Source: Fibrobacter sp.
Lineage (GTDB): Bacteria > Fibrobacterota > Fibrobacteria > Fibrobacterales > Fibrobacteraceae
Direction of reading: 5' to 3'
NCBI GenBank assembly: GCA_017520105.1
Contig: JAFWRL010000169.1
Coordinates: 1 to 11,316 of the forward strand
DNA length: 11,316 bases
Shown here: positions 1-6,295 of the stretch, piece by piece
Layout: each line of letters opens with the position of its first letter
Position numbering within the stretch: position 1 is the stretch's first letter
The notes under the pieces: model-generated
What the model saw: the letters and a program-made list of their open reading frames with translations, nothing else
Told to the model about the DNA's origin: nothing
Databases searched by the model: none
Program-made: the position numbers and the translations under genes

Positions 1-423
1 AAATTCGCACGCCTCGGCTGCATGCACCGCAACACGTTTATCGAATCGCCAAAGTTCCTCGATAAAACACTGCGCCTGCGCCCGGAACTCGACTGCGCCA
101 AAGGCATTCCGCCAACATGGTTTGCAGGCCAGATTACAGGCTCCGAAGGCTATACCGAAGCGGTCGCCACAGGCTGGTACGCCGCCTGGAACATGGCGCA
201 GACGATTCTGCACGGGCATTCCGACCCGCTCCCCGATGAAAGTTGCATTGGCGCGCTCATGAACCGCCTTGTCGAAGAGAACGAGGACTTCCAGCCGATG
301 AATTTCAACTTCGGGCTGCTCCCCCACCACAAGGGCCTGAAGAAAAAGAACAAGAAAGAGATTCTAGCCGAACGAGCCGAGCACGCCGTCCGCGAATGGA
401 TTGCGGCCCGAAATATGGCGTAA
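1..423 (+). CDS. trmFO: TrmFO, folate/FAD-dependent tRNA (uracil-54-C5)-methyltransferase, C-terminal part
   Basis: This is the 3' end of trmFO, open from the left edge in frame 1 and ending at TAA 421-423; the N-terminal FAD-binding half lies outside the window. TrmFO makes ribothymidine at position 54 of the tRNA T-loop, using methylenetetrahydrofolate as carbon donor and reduced FAD. Recognition rests on family motifs: RLGCMHRNTFIESPK at residues 5-19 of the visible part, the AGQITGSEGYTEA segment near residues 42-54 followed by an ATGWYAAWNMA helix, and the late FQPMNFNFGLLP motif before a basic lysine-rich tail. The ATG at 22 is an internal methionine of the conserved RLGCMHRN motif, so it is not the start. 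The next gene begins 4 bp downstream, which suggests a shared transcript. Family assignment is firm; the enzymatic role is known from the family. Confidence 0.95.
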   Translation, partial: KFARLGCMHRNTFIESPKFLDKTLRLRPELDCAKGIPPTWFAGQITGSEGYTEAVATGWYAAWNMAQTILHGHSDPLPDESCIGALMNRLVEENEDFQPMNFNFGLLPHHKGLKKKNKKEILAERAEHAVREWIAARNMA

Positions 424-427
424 AAGT

Positions 428-1819
428 ATGCGTAACGAAATTCGACAAGCGATTCTGCAGCAACAGCTGAAAGACGGGGAAATGCTCCCGTCTGTACGCA
501 AGCTCATGAAGACGTTTGGAGTCTCGTCGGGAACCATCCAGAGCGTGCTCAAGCAGCTCTCCGAAGAAGGCCTCATCTACAGCATCCGCGGCAAGGGATT
601 TTTCTGGGGCAAAGCCCCCAACATCGACGATTTGGCCCAGCTTCTTTCCAAAACGGTCCACCGCGAAACGATTCTTGAACGACTCGAAAGAGAATTTGCG
701 ACCGACTGGGAAAAAGGATTCCTCGACCCGAACAAGAACTTGCCGCTTGCGAAGGAACTTTCCGACCGCTACAACGTTTCGCAGACGATTCTCCGCAAGT
801 TCCTGATTCATAAAGTAAATCAGGGCATTCTCGTTCGCAGAGGGCGTTTGTACGCATTTGCCTCCCCGTTAAAGACAAAAACCGTTAAGAATTTCAGCCA
901 GATTCTGTTCGTCACGCGATGCAATTCCTGGGGTGGTTTTACCGCCGAAAGCGAACGAGAACTCGACTTTTTGCGCTTAGTTTACCAGACCGCCGGCGAA
1001 CAGCATTTCAAGCTCATTCTGCTCGGCATCAACGAAGAAAGCGGCAAGCTCATTGACCGCAGCGGGAAAATCTGCCGACTCACGGACTATCCGAACGCTA
1101 TCGGAGCGGTGCTTTCTACATTGCTCGTGCAAAAGCCTCTCCCGCTCTTGCAACTTTTTTACGGAGTCAAGTACCCCGTCTCTGTTTGGTGGGAGCAGCC
1201 ACTGCAAGACATTCCGCCACGCTTTTTGAGCAAGAACAACTGGGCATTTTTCAACTCGACATTCGGTGAAATTCCAGGGCAACAGATGGGCAAATACCTT
1301 TTGCAGAAAGGCTTCAAGAAAGTCTGTTATTTTTCGCCCTACCACAACAGTTCCTGGTCCAAAGACCGCCTCACAGGACTTCAAAATTCAGGCATCGAAG
1401 TAACAGCCTTCACCGATGACGAATTCGCAAGCCCTTGGGATTACAAGGAAATCGCAAGAGCGCAAGCGCCAAGGCTTTCCGTCGAAATTTACGCCCGAAA
1501 TCTCGTCAAGAAAAAGCTCCTTAAATTTGCAAAGGACGTGCCCGACGATTGCAACTGCTGGGTCTGCGTGAACGATGAAGTGGCGGGACTTTTCTACGAA
1601 ATCAGCGATGAAGGCGAGTGCAACTTGCCCGGCGAAAAGACCGACCCGAACGTGTTCGGATTTGACAACTCCGCCGAAAGCTATTTGCTTCGAATCGCCT
1701 CGTACGACTTCAACACAAGCGCACTTATCAAACAAATTTTCTACTACATCGAAAATCCCGACGGATTCGGAAACAAAAAACGCCTGCACCAAATACTCGG
1801 GCAGGTCGTTGAGAAATAA
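428..1819 (+). CDS. Transcriptional regulator: two GntR-type winged helices plus LacI-like effector domain
   Basis: A predicted cytoplasmic DNA-binding regulator of 463 residues. Residues 1-61 form a GntR-type winged helix, with LPSVRKL at 20-26, a recognition-helix segment GVSSGTIQSVLKQL, and a wing YSIRGKGFFWG. Residues 80-145 look like a second, diverged copy (LPLAKELSDRYNVSQTILRKFL at 104-125, then GILVRRGRLYAFA). From about 155 the protein resembles a LacI/periplasmic-binding effector domain, opening with a QILFVTR strand and ending in a helix like the one that closes such domains. Sugar-type ligands are usual for this fold, but nothing here identifies one. ATG 428 is preferred: it lies 4 bp after trmFO and leaves a normal GntR N-terminus. 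The TTG at 401 would add nine residues and overlap trmFO. No strong ribosome binding site is visible, so coupling to trmFO is plausible. The target is unknown. Confidence 0.85.
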   Translation: MRNEIRQAILQQQLKDGEMLPSVRKLMKTFGVSSGTIQSVLKQLSEEGLIYSIRGKGFFWGKAPNIDDLAQLLSKTVHRETILERLEREFATDWEKGFLDPNKNLPLAKELSDRYNVSQTILRKFLIHKVNQGILVRRGRLYAFASPLKTKTVKNFSQILFVTRCNSWGGFTAESERELDFLRLVYQTAGEQHFKLILLGINEESGKLIDRSGKICRLTDYPNAIGAVLSTLLVQKPLPLLQLFYGVKYPVSVWWEQPLQDIPPRFLSKNNWAFFNSTFGEIPGQQMGKYLLQKGFKKVCYFSPYHNSSWSKDRLTGLQNSGIEVTAFTDDEFASPWDYKEIARAQAPRLSVEIYARNLVKKKLLKFAKDVPDDCNCWVCVNDEVAGLFYEISDEGECNLPGEKTDPNVFGFDNSAESYLLRIASYDFNTSALIKQIFYYIENPDGFGNKKRLHQILGQVVEK

Positions 1820-1831
1820 GTCGGTAGGTTT

Positions 1832-1859
1832 GGGCTATGGGGTATGGGCTCGGGTGCTA
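1832..1859. repeat. Degenerate GGGCTAT heptamer run between converging genes
   Basis: Four consecutive 7-bp units fill the 43-bp gap between two converging stop codons: GGGCTAT (1832-1838), GGGGTAT (1839-1845), GGGCTCG (1846-1852) and GGTGCTA (1853-1859). The units are degenerate, so the periodicity is suggestive rather than certain. No intrinsic terminator with a T-tract is visible here for either gene. Confidence 0.5.
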
Positions 1860-1862
1860 AAG

Positions 1863-2597
1863 CTACACGTTCTTATTCACGATAATCGTCTTCGCTTCGA
1901 AGGTTTCGCGGTCAATCCACTTGACCATCAAAGAGACCTTGTTGTCAGCGTTGAGAGCGTCCCAGTAAGATTTGAGCGTTTCTTCGGCAGTGGCGAAAAT
2001 CGGCATGAGCTTCGGGAAGCCGTTGAAAGACGGAATCGGCTTGCCGTCGGTTTCGTAAGTACTGATGAAATGGCCGAGACCCGGGAGAGCCTTTTCGAAT
2101 TCAAACGTCATGCGTTCGCAGCCAGCGTCTTCGCTGTTGTTACGGCTCTTAAGAATAGAGAGCTTGTAGATAGCCGGTTCAGCATTCTTGTAGTGGATGC
2201 CGGAAATACGCGGAGTAAAGTTCGGAGCATCGTCTTCGTACTGGCGAGTGCGGAGAGCGCTTTCGAAGGTGCCGCCGAGCTTGATGGCGTTGTAAATCGT
2301 GTCCGTCTGGTCGCCGTTCGTGATAATCTGCACGTCCTTCGTGTGGCGAGCCGGATAGTAAATGATGAGGTGCGGGTCCGTGAGCTTCGATTCGTCGAAA
2401 GCCTTAGTCTTCATAAAACCAGTATCGGCTTCGATTTCGAAAACGCGGTTACGGCTGTTCACGCTGCGGCCCATGATCCAGTAAACCTGCACGTAGGACT
2501 TGCCATCGGCGCTTGTGCCAAGCACGATGCCGCGTCCCGGATACGGATTCTTGGAGAGGTCGTTGAAATTCTGTTTTGCTTCGTCTGTGTAATTCAT
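1863..2597 (-). CDS. IMP cyclohydrolase, PurO-like (archaeal-type family)
   Basis: A 244-residue protein of the PurO/IMP-cyclohydrolase family (Pfam IMP_cyclohyd). The family's known reaction is closure of FAICAR to IMP, the last step of de novo purine synthesis. The family signature is near the N-terminus: YPGRGIVLG at residues 19-27, followed by YVQVYWIMGRSVNSRNRVF at 35-53, which carries the conserved Arg/Asn-rich segment. There is no signal peptide or membrane segment, so it should be cytoplasmic. ATG 2595-2597 is the only sensible start, since the next Met is Met42 inside the conserved motif. No Shine-Dalgarno precedes it: the 28 bp before the ATG are a heptamer array. It lies 36 bp after the small membrane protein gene and may be last in the transcript with gatB. 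Family call is strong; whether it replaces or accompanies PurH cannot be seen here. Confidence 0.85.
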   Translation of the reverse strand: MNYTDEAKQNFNDLSKNPYPGRGIVLGTSADGKSYVQVYWIMGRSVNSRNRVFEIEADTGFMKTKAFDESKLTDPHLIIYYPARHTKDVQIITNGDQTDTIYNAIKLGGTFESALRTRQYEDDAPNFTPRISGIHYKNAEPAIYKLSILKSRNNSEDAGCERMTFEFEKALPGLGHFISTYETDGKPIPSFNGFPKLMPIFATAEETLKSYWDALNADNKVSLMVKWIDRETFEAKTIIVNKNV

Positions 2598-2625
2598 AGT
2601 GGTTAGTAAACAGTGGTTAGTGGTT
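2598..2625. repeat. AGTGGTT heptamer array against the start codon of the IMP cyclohydrolase gene
   Basis: Four 7-bp units in register: AGTGGTT (2598-2604), AGTAAAC (2605-2611), AGTGGTT (2612-2618) and AGTGGTT (2619-2625). Three are identical. On the coding (minus) strand they read as AACCACT units ending immediately before the ATG, in the place where a Shine-Dalgarno would normally be. This resembles short tandemly repeated heptamers known from cyanobacteria, but no relationship is claimed. Confidence 0.8.
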
Positions 2626-2633
2626 GGGAGATT

Positions 2634-3005
2634 TTACCGTTTCGGGTTGTAATTGTTCATGAGAACCATCGCAAGAGCAACGCAGAACATCACCACGCTA
2701 CCGACAACGACCTGCTGCTTGTGGTCGTATTCGCGCTTGACGTAAGACGGATTTTCTTCGTTGATTTCTTGGAGTGTCGGACCTTTCGCCAACTTCGTCG
2801 AATCGATGCCGAACACCTTTTCGATTTGCTCGTCGGACATGTTTAATGAACTCGTGTACGTGCTATCGTACGAGTCCATCTTTTTTTCTTCTGCGAAAGA
2901 GGGGGCCGCAAAGAAAAGGGCGAGCAAGACCACAAGCAAAAAACTGCCCTGGATTGCCACGCCCCTACGGGGCTCGCAATGACGTAACGAAGACGTCCAC
3001 CCCAT
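2634..3005 (-). CDS. Small exported membrane protein, function unknown
   Basis: I do not recognise this 123-residue protein. Residues 21-37 are a hydrophobic core ending in APSFA, consistent with a Sec signal peptide cut after Ala38. A charged Ser/Asp/Glu/Lys-rich stretch follows (39-96), and a hydrophobic segment near 99-116 before NNYNPKR looks like a C-terminal transmembrane helix. If both predictions hold, most of the protein is periplasmic with a membrane anchor. The ATG lies 7 bp after the gatB stop, and an AAGGA inside the end of gatB lies 12 nt upstream, so translation may be coupled. Residues 8-19 (RHCEPRRGVAIQ) are encoded by a REP-like palindrome, giving an unusually long basic n-region; the ancestral start may have been different. 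The rest of the reading frame is intact to TAA 2634-2636. Confidence 0.7.
   Translation of the reverse strand: MGWTSSLRHCEPRRGVAIQGSFLLVVLLALFFAAPSFAEEKKMDSYDSTYTSSLNMSDEQIEKVFGIDSTKLAKGPTLQEINEENPSYVKREYDHKQQVVVGSVVMFCVALAMVLMNNYNPKR
2951..2984 (-). repeat. REP-like palindromic element
   Basis: An imperfect palindrome with ATTGC outer arms and GCCCC/GGGGC inner arms around a TAC spacer. On the minus strand it reads CATTGCGAGCCCCGTAGGGG followed by CGTGGCAATCC. From memory, this family is dispersed in many unrelated bacterial genomes, and its translations (RHCEPRRGVAIQ, or GLPRPYGARND on the other strand) recur in hypothetical proteins. Here it lies entirely inside the 5' end of the small membrane protein gene. 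Only one copy is in the window, so its dispersed nature rests on recognition. Confidence 0.75.
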
Positions 3006-3012
3006 TCAGCAA

Positions 3013-4467
3013 CTATTCCTTCGCGAGCTTGTCGAGAATCTGGTTCACGAGGCCCGGATTCGCCTTGCCGCCGGACTTGCGCATCGTCATACCCACGAGG
3101 AAGCCCTTGAGCGCAACCTTGCCAGCCTTGAATTCGGCGAACTGGGCGGCGTTGGCGGCACAAACTTCGCGGACCACTGCTTCGATAGCGGCGGTGTCGG
3201 TCACCTGCACCAGGCCCTTTTCCTTCACAATCGCTTCGGGATCCTTGCCTGTTTCGAACATTTCGGCGAAGACCGTTTTTGCAATCTTACCGTTGATGGT
3301 GTTGTCGGCAATCAGGTTCACAAGCGTGCAAAGCTGTTCCGGCTTAATCTTGAGGGCAGAGAGACCGCCTTCCACATCCTTGAGCTTGGCCAAAAGTTCC
3401 GTGATGACCCAGTTGGCGAGCACCTTGCCGTTCTTGCAGTTCTTCGCGGCGGTGTCGTACCATTCACTCACGTCGCGGTCTTCGGTAAGCACCATGGCGT
3501 CGTATTCAGAAACACCCATGTCCTTCATGAAGCGTTCGCGGCGGGCATCCGGCAGTTCCGGAAGCGTGCGGCGGATTTCTTCCACAAAGGCCGGGTCGGT
3601 CACGAGGCGGACCATGTCCGGTTCCGGGAAGTACTTGTAGTCGTGGGCGTCTTCCTTAGAGCGGATGACGATGGTCTTGTCCGCGTTGGGGTCGTAACGC
3701 TTGGTGCACTGTTCGACTTCCTTGCCAGCATCGAGGGTCGAGGCCTGCAAGTTCATTTCGCAGTACAGGGCCTTTTCGAGGTTCGTGAAGCTGTTCAAGT
3801 TCTTGATTTCAGCACGGATGCCGAACGGAGCGTCTTCGCTCTTGCGGAGAGAAATGTTGCCGTCGCAGCGCATGTTGCCGTTTTCCATGTTGGCGTTCGA
3901 AACGCGGGTGTATTCCAGCGTCTGCTTGATTTTCTTCAGCACGAGCACGGCTTCTTCCGGGCTGCGGATATCCGGTTCCGTCACGATTTCGCAAAGCGGC
4001 GTACCGCAGCGGTTTGCGTCAAAATGGCTCTGGGACGGGCTCATGTCGTGGATGAGCTTACCGGCGTCTTCTTCCATGTGGATACGGGTAATGCCCACGC
4101 GCTTCTTGGTGCCGTCGGCCTTTACAATTTCGAGCCAGCCGTTCTTGCAAATCGGATGGTCATACACCGGAAGTCCACCCGTCTGCGTAATCTGGTAACC
4201 CTTCGGAAGGTCCGGGTAGAAGTAGTTCTTACGAGTCCACATGGCGTTCAAGTCGATTTCGCAGTTGAGAGCGAGACCCAAGCGGATGGCATATTCCACA
4301 GCCTTCTTGTTCGGCACAGGCATAGCGCCCGGCATACCGAGGCAAACAGGGCAAACATGCTTGTTCGGGCTTGTGTTGACTTCAATTTCGCAACCGCAGA
4401 ACATCTTCGTCTTGGTCGCAAGCTGACAATGGATTTCGAGACCGATAACAGGACAATAGTTGGACAT
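3013..4467 (-). CDS. gatB: Aspartyl/glutamyl-tRNA(Asn/Gln) amidotransferase subunit B
   Basis: GatB is the kinase/tRNA-binding subunit of the GatCAB complex. That complex converts Glu-tRNA(Gln), and often Asp-tRNA(Asn), to the amidated form in the cytoplasm. The 484-residue length is normal. Visible signatures are VIGLEIHCQLATKTKMFC near the N-terminus, HMEEDAGKLIHD, GTPLCEIVTEPDIRSPEEA, GNMRCDGNISLR and HDYKYFPEPDM. The helical tail domain ends in the conserved GGKANPGLVNQILDKL. Cys24, Cys26, Cys39 and Cys42 form a C-x-C...C-x-x-C set that could bind zinc. The ATG at 4465-4467 has a GGAG Shine-Dalgarno five bases upstream (plus-strand 4473-4476). gatA and gatC are not in the window; the gene lies 41 bp after a lipoprotein gene and 7 bp before a small membrane protein gene. 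It was possibly separated from its partner genes, as is common. Confidence 0.97.
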   Translation of the reverse strand: MSNYCPVIGLEIHCQLATKTKMFCGCEIEVNTSPNKHVCPVCLGMPGAMPVPNKKAVEYAIRLGLALNCEIDLNAMWTRKNYFYPDLPKGYQITQTGGLPVYDHPICKNGWLEIVKADGTKKRVGITRIHMEEDAGKLIHDMSPSQSHFDANRCGTPLCEIVTEPDIRSPEEAVLVLKKIKQTLEYTRVSNANMENGNMRCDGNISLRKSEDAPFGIRAEIKNLNSFTNLEKALYCEMNLQASTLDAGKEVEQCTKRYDPNADKTIVIRSKEDAHDYKYFPEPDMVRLVTDPAFVEEIRRTLPELPDARRERFMKDMGVSEYDAMVLTEDRDVSEWYDTAAKNCKNGKVLANWVITELLAKLKDVEGGLSALKIKPEQLCTLVNLIADNTINGKIAKTVFAEMFETGKDPEAIVKEKGLVQVTDTAAIEAVVREVCAANAAQFAEFKAGKVALKGFLVGMTMRKSGGKANPGLVNQILDKLAKE

Positions 4468-4508
4468 AAAAACTCCGTATTATTTCACGGGGAGAAATTT
4501 AGAAAATA

Positions 4509-6182
4509 TCAGTCCGGATTTTTCAGGCAACGAACCGAAAAAGCGTTTGAGTTGAGACTTCTATCAACTTCAACCACATCATCCGTATAGAACATCGTCA
4601 TTTTATACGAATATTTTTTGTCCTCATGCACTGTCGATGAAACAAAATTCGCCTGATAACCATAAGATGCAAAACTGGCAGAACGACCTTCAGGATCCGT
4701 CTTATAATCTCTTACAGGAAGTGCCGAAAAACCATACTTGTCCGTCGAAGAACGCTTTCCACTCCAGCCACCTTTTGACTTCAAATCACGCCCTCCAAAC
4801 AAGCTTCCACCCACAAATTCAATCAACGTGTTCCATTCTTCGGCAGACGGGATATGCCATCCTTCAGGGCACACGCCACGAGTATATTGCTTGGGGCTGC
4901 AATTTTTCCATTTATATCCACAGCCCTCTCCATCTTTAGAGAAGATACCCGCAGAATCCATGGCCGCACTCCACAGATAATAACGACCATAGGCTTTGCA
5001 ATTAGACGCAACATGATCGTGGCAGAAGCTCGAAGAATCCAATTGATATGTCGGTTGCAAATAGGCATATCTAAGATTTTGGGCCATCCAAATCTGATCC
5101 CCAATTTCTGTAGTTCTGTACTCATTACCATCACGTTCATCCGTTAAGATGCCTGCTTTGGCATCATATGTGCTTCCTTTGTTTACATCATCTTTAGGCC
5201 AAGTCATCTTACACATAGCATCATTGCCCGTAGCATCGTCTTCGGCACAACGAACATACGTGCTAATAGACTTTCTGTTAAAAATCAGTTCATATTTTTG
5301 GCCACCCTTGGGTTTTATTAAATAGGCTTCATCGTTATCATACTCGTTTGAAACCCACAAATATTTATAATCATTTCTATAGACTGCAAACAAATTCAAT
5401 TTATCTTCATCATCATTTTCAAAAAGTTCAAACCATTCGGCAAGGCTTGGAACATGCCAACCTGAAGGACATATTCCGCGCGCTCCACAAGGACGGCATT
5501 TTGGTTTACCATATCCACAATTTTTACCTGTGGTCGAAAATACGGCAGAGGAATCCATAGCCTCGCTCCAAAGATAGGTGCGACCATAAAATTCGACGCT
5601 ATCAGGCTCCTTGGCATTTCTAGTTTCTACACCGGGATACTGGTAGTCAAAAGCTAGGTTTTCGACCATCCAGCGTCTTTTACCAAATTTCAGCACCTTA
5701 TACTTTTTCCCGTCCCTGGAATCCTCGATATAATCGTATTTATAAGCATCCGAAGAGGATTTCGCAACTGATGACGAAGAATTGACAGAGGATGAGCTTG
5801 ACAAGAGTGCCAACATGCTATACAAATGAGAATATGTAGAATTGACCGAAGAAGAACTCACAAAAGAAGATGAAGACAAAATAAGTACAGAAGAACTTGA
5901 TGATGACGACAATCTAGACGAAGAAACTGACGAAGACAAATTACTCGAAGAAGAAGCGGGCAAAGAAGAGGATGACTTTACCGAAGACGAAGACTTTTTA
6001 TTTGATGACGAAGAGGACTTCTGCAAAGACGAGGAACTAGGCTTTGATTCACTAGATTCCGCTACTTCAGAAGAACTTGAAACATCGAAATCATAACTTG
6101 TAACATTAGAATCGTTATCGTCACCACAACCGCATAAAACAAGAGTGGCAAGTACAAAATATACAAACGGAGAAATTTTCAA
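4509..6182 (-). CDS. Lipoprotein with serine-rich linker and two FISUMP domains
   Basis: A predicted surface or periplasmic lipoprotein of 557 residues. A signal peptide ends in VLCGC with lipidated Cys19. Residues 35-144 are a low-complexity linker built from runs of 3-7 serines. Two FISUMP-type domains follow, about 152-318 and 344-557. Both start with RDGxxY and a WMxxNL motif, have a YLWSxAMDS segment and a cysteine-containing loop, and carry the core GxCPxGWHxPSxxEW. Only the second ends in the canonical SVRCLK; the first ends in a shortened YVRCAEDD and lacks the FSALP-type segment, so it looks diverged. The start is TTG at 6180-6182, supported by AAAGGAGG five bases upstream and by the signal peptide beginning there; no ATG is available. 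FISUMP function is unknown; binding or attachment is a guess. A terminator separates it from the PIN gene upstream, so it probably has its own promoter. Confidence 0.9.
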   Translation of the reverse strand: MKISPFVYFVLATLVLCGCGDDNDSNVTSYDFDVSSSSEVAESSESKPSSSSLQKSSSSSNKKSSSSVKSSSSLPASSSSNLSSSVSSSRLSSSSSSSVLILSSSSFVSSSSVNSTYSHLYSMLALLSSSSSVNSSSSVAKSSSDAYKYDYIEDSRDGKKYKVLKFGKRRWMVENLAFDYQYPGVETRNAKEPDSVEFYGRTYLWSEAMDSSAVFSTTGKNCGYGKPKCRPCGARGICPSGWHVPSLAEWFELFENDDEDKLNLFAVYRNDYKYLWVSNEYDNDEAYLIKPKGGQKYELIFNRKSISTYVRCAEDDATGNDAMCKMTWPKDDVNKGSTYDAKAGILTDERDGNEYRTTEIGDQIWMAQNLRYAYLQPTYQLDSSSFCHDHVASNCKAYGRYYLWSAAMDSAGIFSKDGEGCGYKWKNCSPKQYTRGVCPEGWHIPSAEEWNTLIEFVGGSLFGGRDLKSKGGWSGKRSSTDKYGFSALPVRDYKTDPEGRSASFASYGYQANFVSSTVHEDKKYSYKMTMFYTDDVVEVDRSLNSNAFSVRCLKNPD

Positions 6183-6187
6183 AAGGG

Positions 6188-6195
6188 CCTCCTTT
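6188..6195 (-). promoter_or_regulatory. Strong Shine-Dalgarno deciding a TTG start
   Basis: On the minus strand AAAGGAGG (complement of plus 6188-6195) precedes the TTG start of the FISUMP lipoprotein by five bases. It fixes the start codon. Together with the next base it is perfectly complementary to the ascending arm of the terminator 45 bp upstream (plus 6232-6240). Confidence 0.8.
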
Positions 6196-6215
6196 AGAAC
6201 TTATCCGCAATATAC

Positions 6216-6240
6216 AAAAAACCTCCCTCAAAAAGGAGGC
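6216..6240 (-). terminator. Intrinsic terminator of the PIN-domain gene
   Basis: On the minus strand the order is CCTCC (complement of 6235-6239), a short T-rich loop, GGAGG (complement of 6222-6226), then six T (6216-6221). It lies 56 bp after the PIN gene stop and just upstream of the lipoprotein gene. The stem is only five G/C-rich pairs but is directly followed by the T-tract. Confidence 0.8.
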
Positions 6241-6295
6241 TAATTCAAAAAAAAATAGTCTATCAAAACAAACTCAAGACAATCTTTAAGAAACG

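Noticed and set aside
401..427. TTG 401 as the start of the regulator, overlapping trmFO
   Set aside because: It adds nine residues not typical of a GntR N-terminus; ATG 428 fits the family start and the 4-bp gap to trmFO. Kept as an alternative.
1575..2606. A 343-codon plus-strand open frame across the end of the regulator and opposite the IMP cyclohydrolase gene
   Set aside because: It runs out of frame through a recognised gene and antisense through another, with no recognisable domain.
2951..2984. Rho-independent terminator after gatB
   Set aside because: The palindrome has no T-tract, lies inside the next reading frame and matches a dispersed REP-like repeat instead.
3643..4590. A 315-codon plus-strand open frame opposite gatB
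   Set aside because: It lies antisense to an unmistakable gatB and crosses its start; no motif or ribosome binding site supports it.
5842..6096. Acidic Glu/Asp-rich plus-strand frame
   Set aside because: It is the complement of the poly-serine linker of the lipoprotein; the acidic composition is explained by that repeat.
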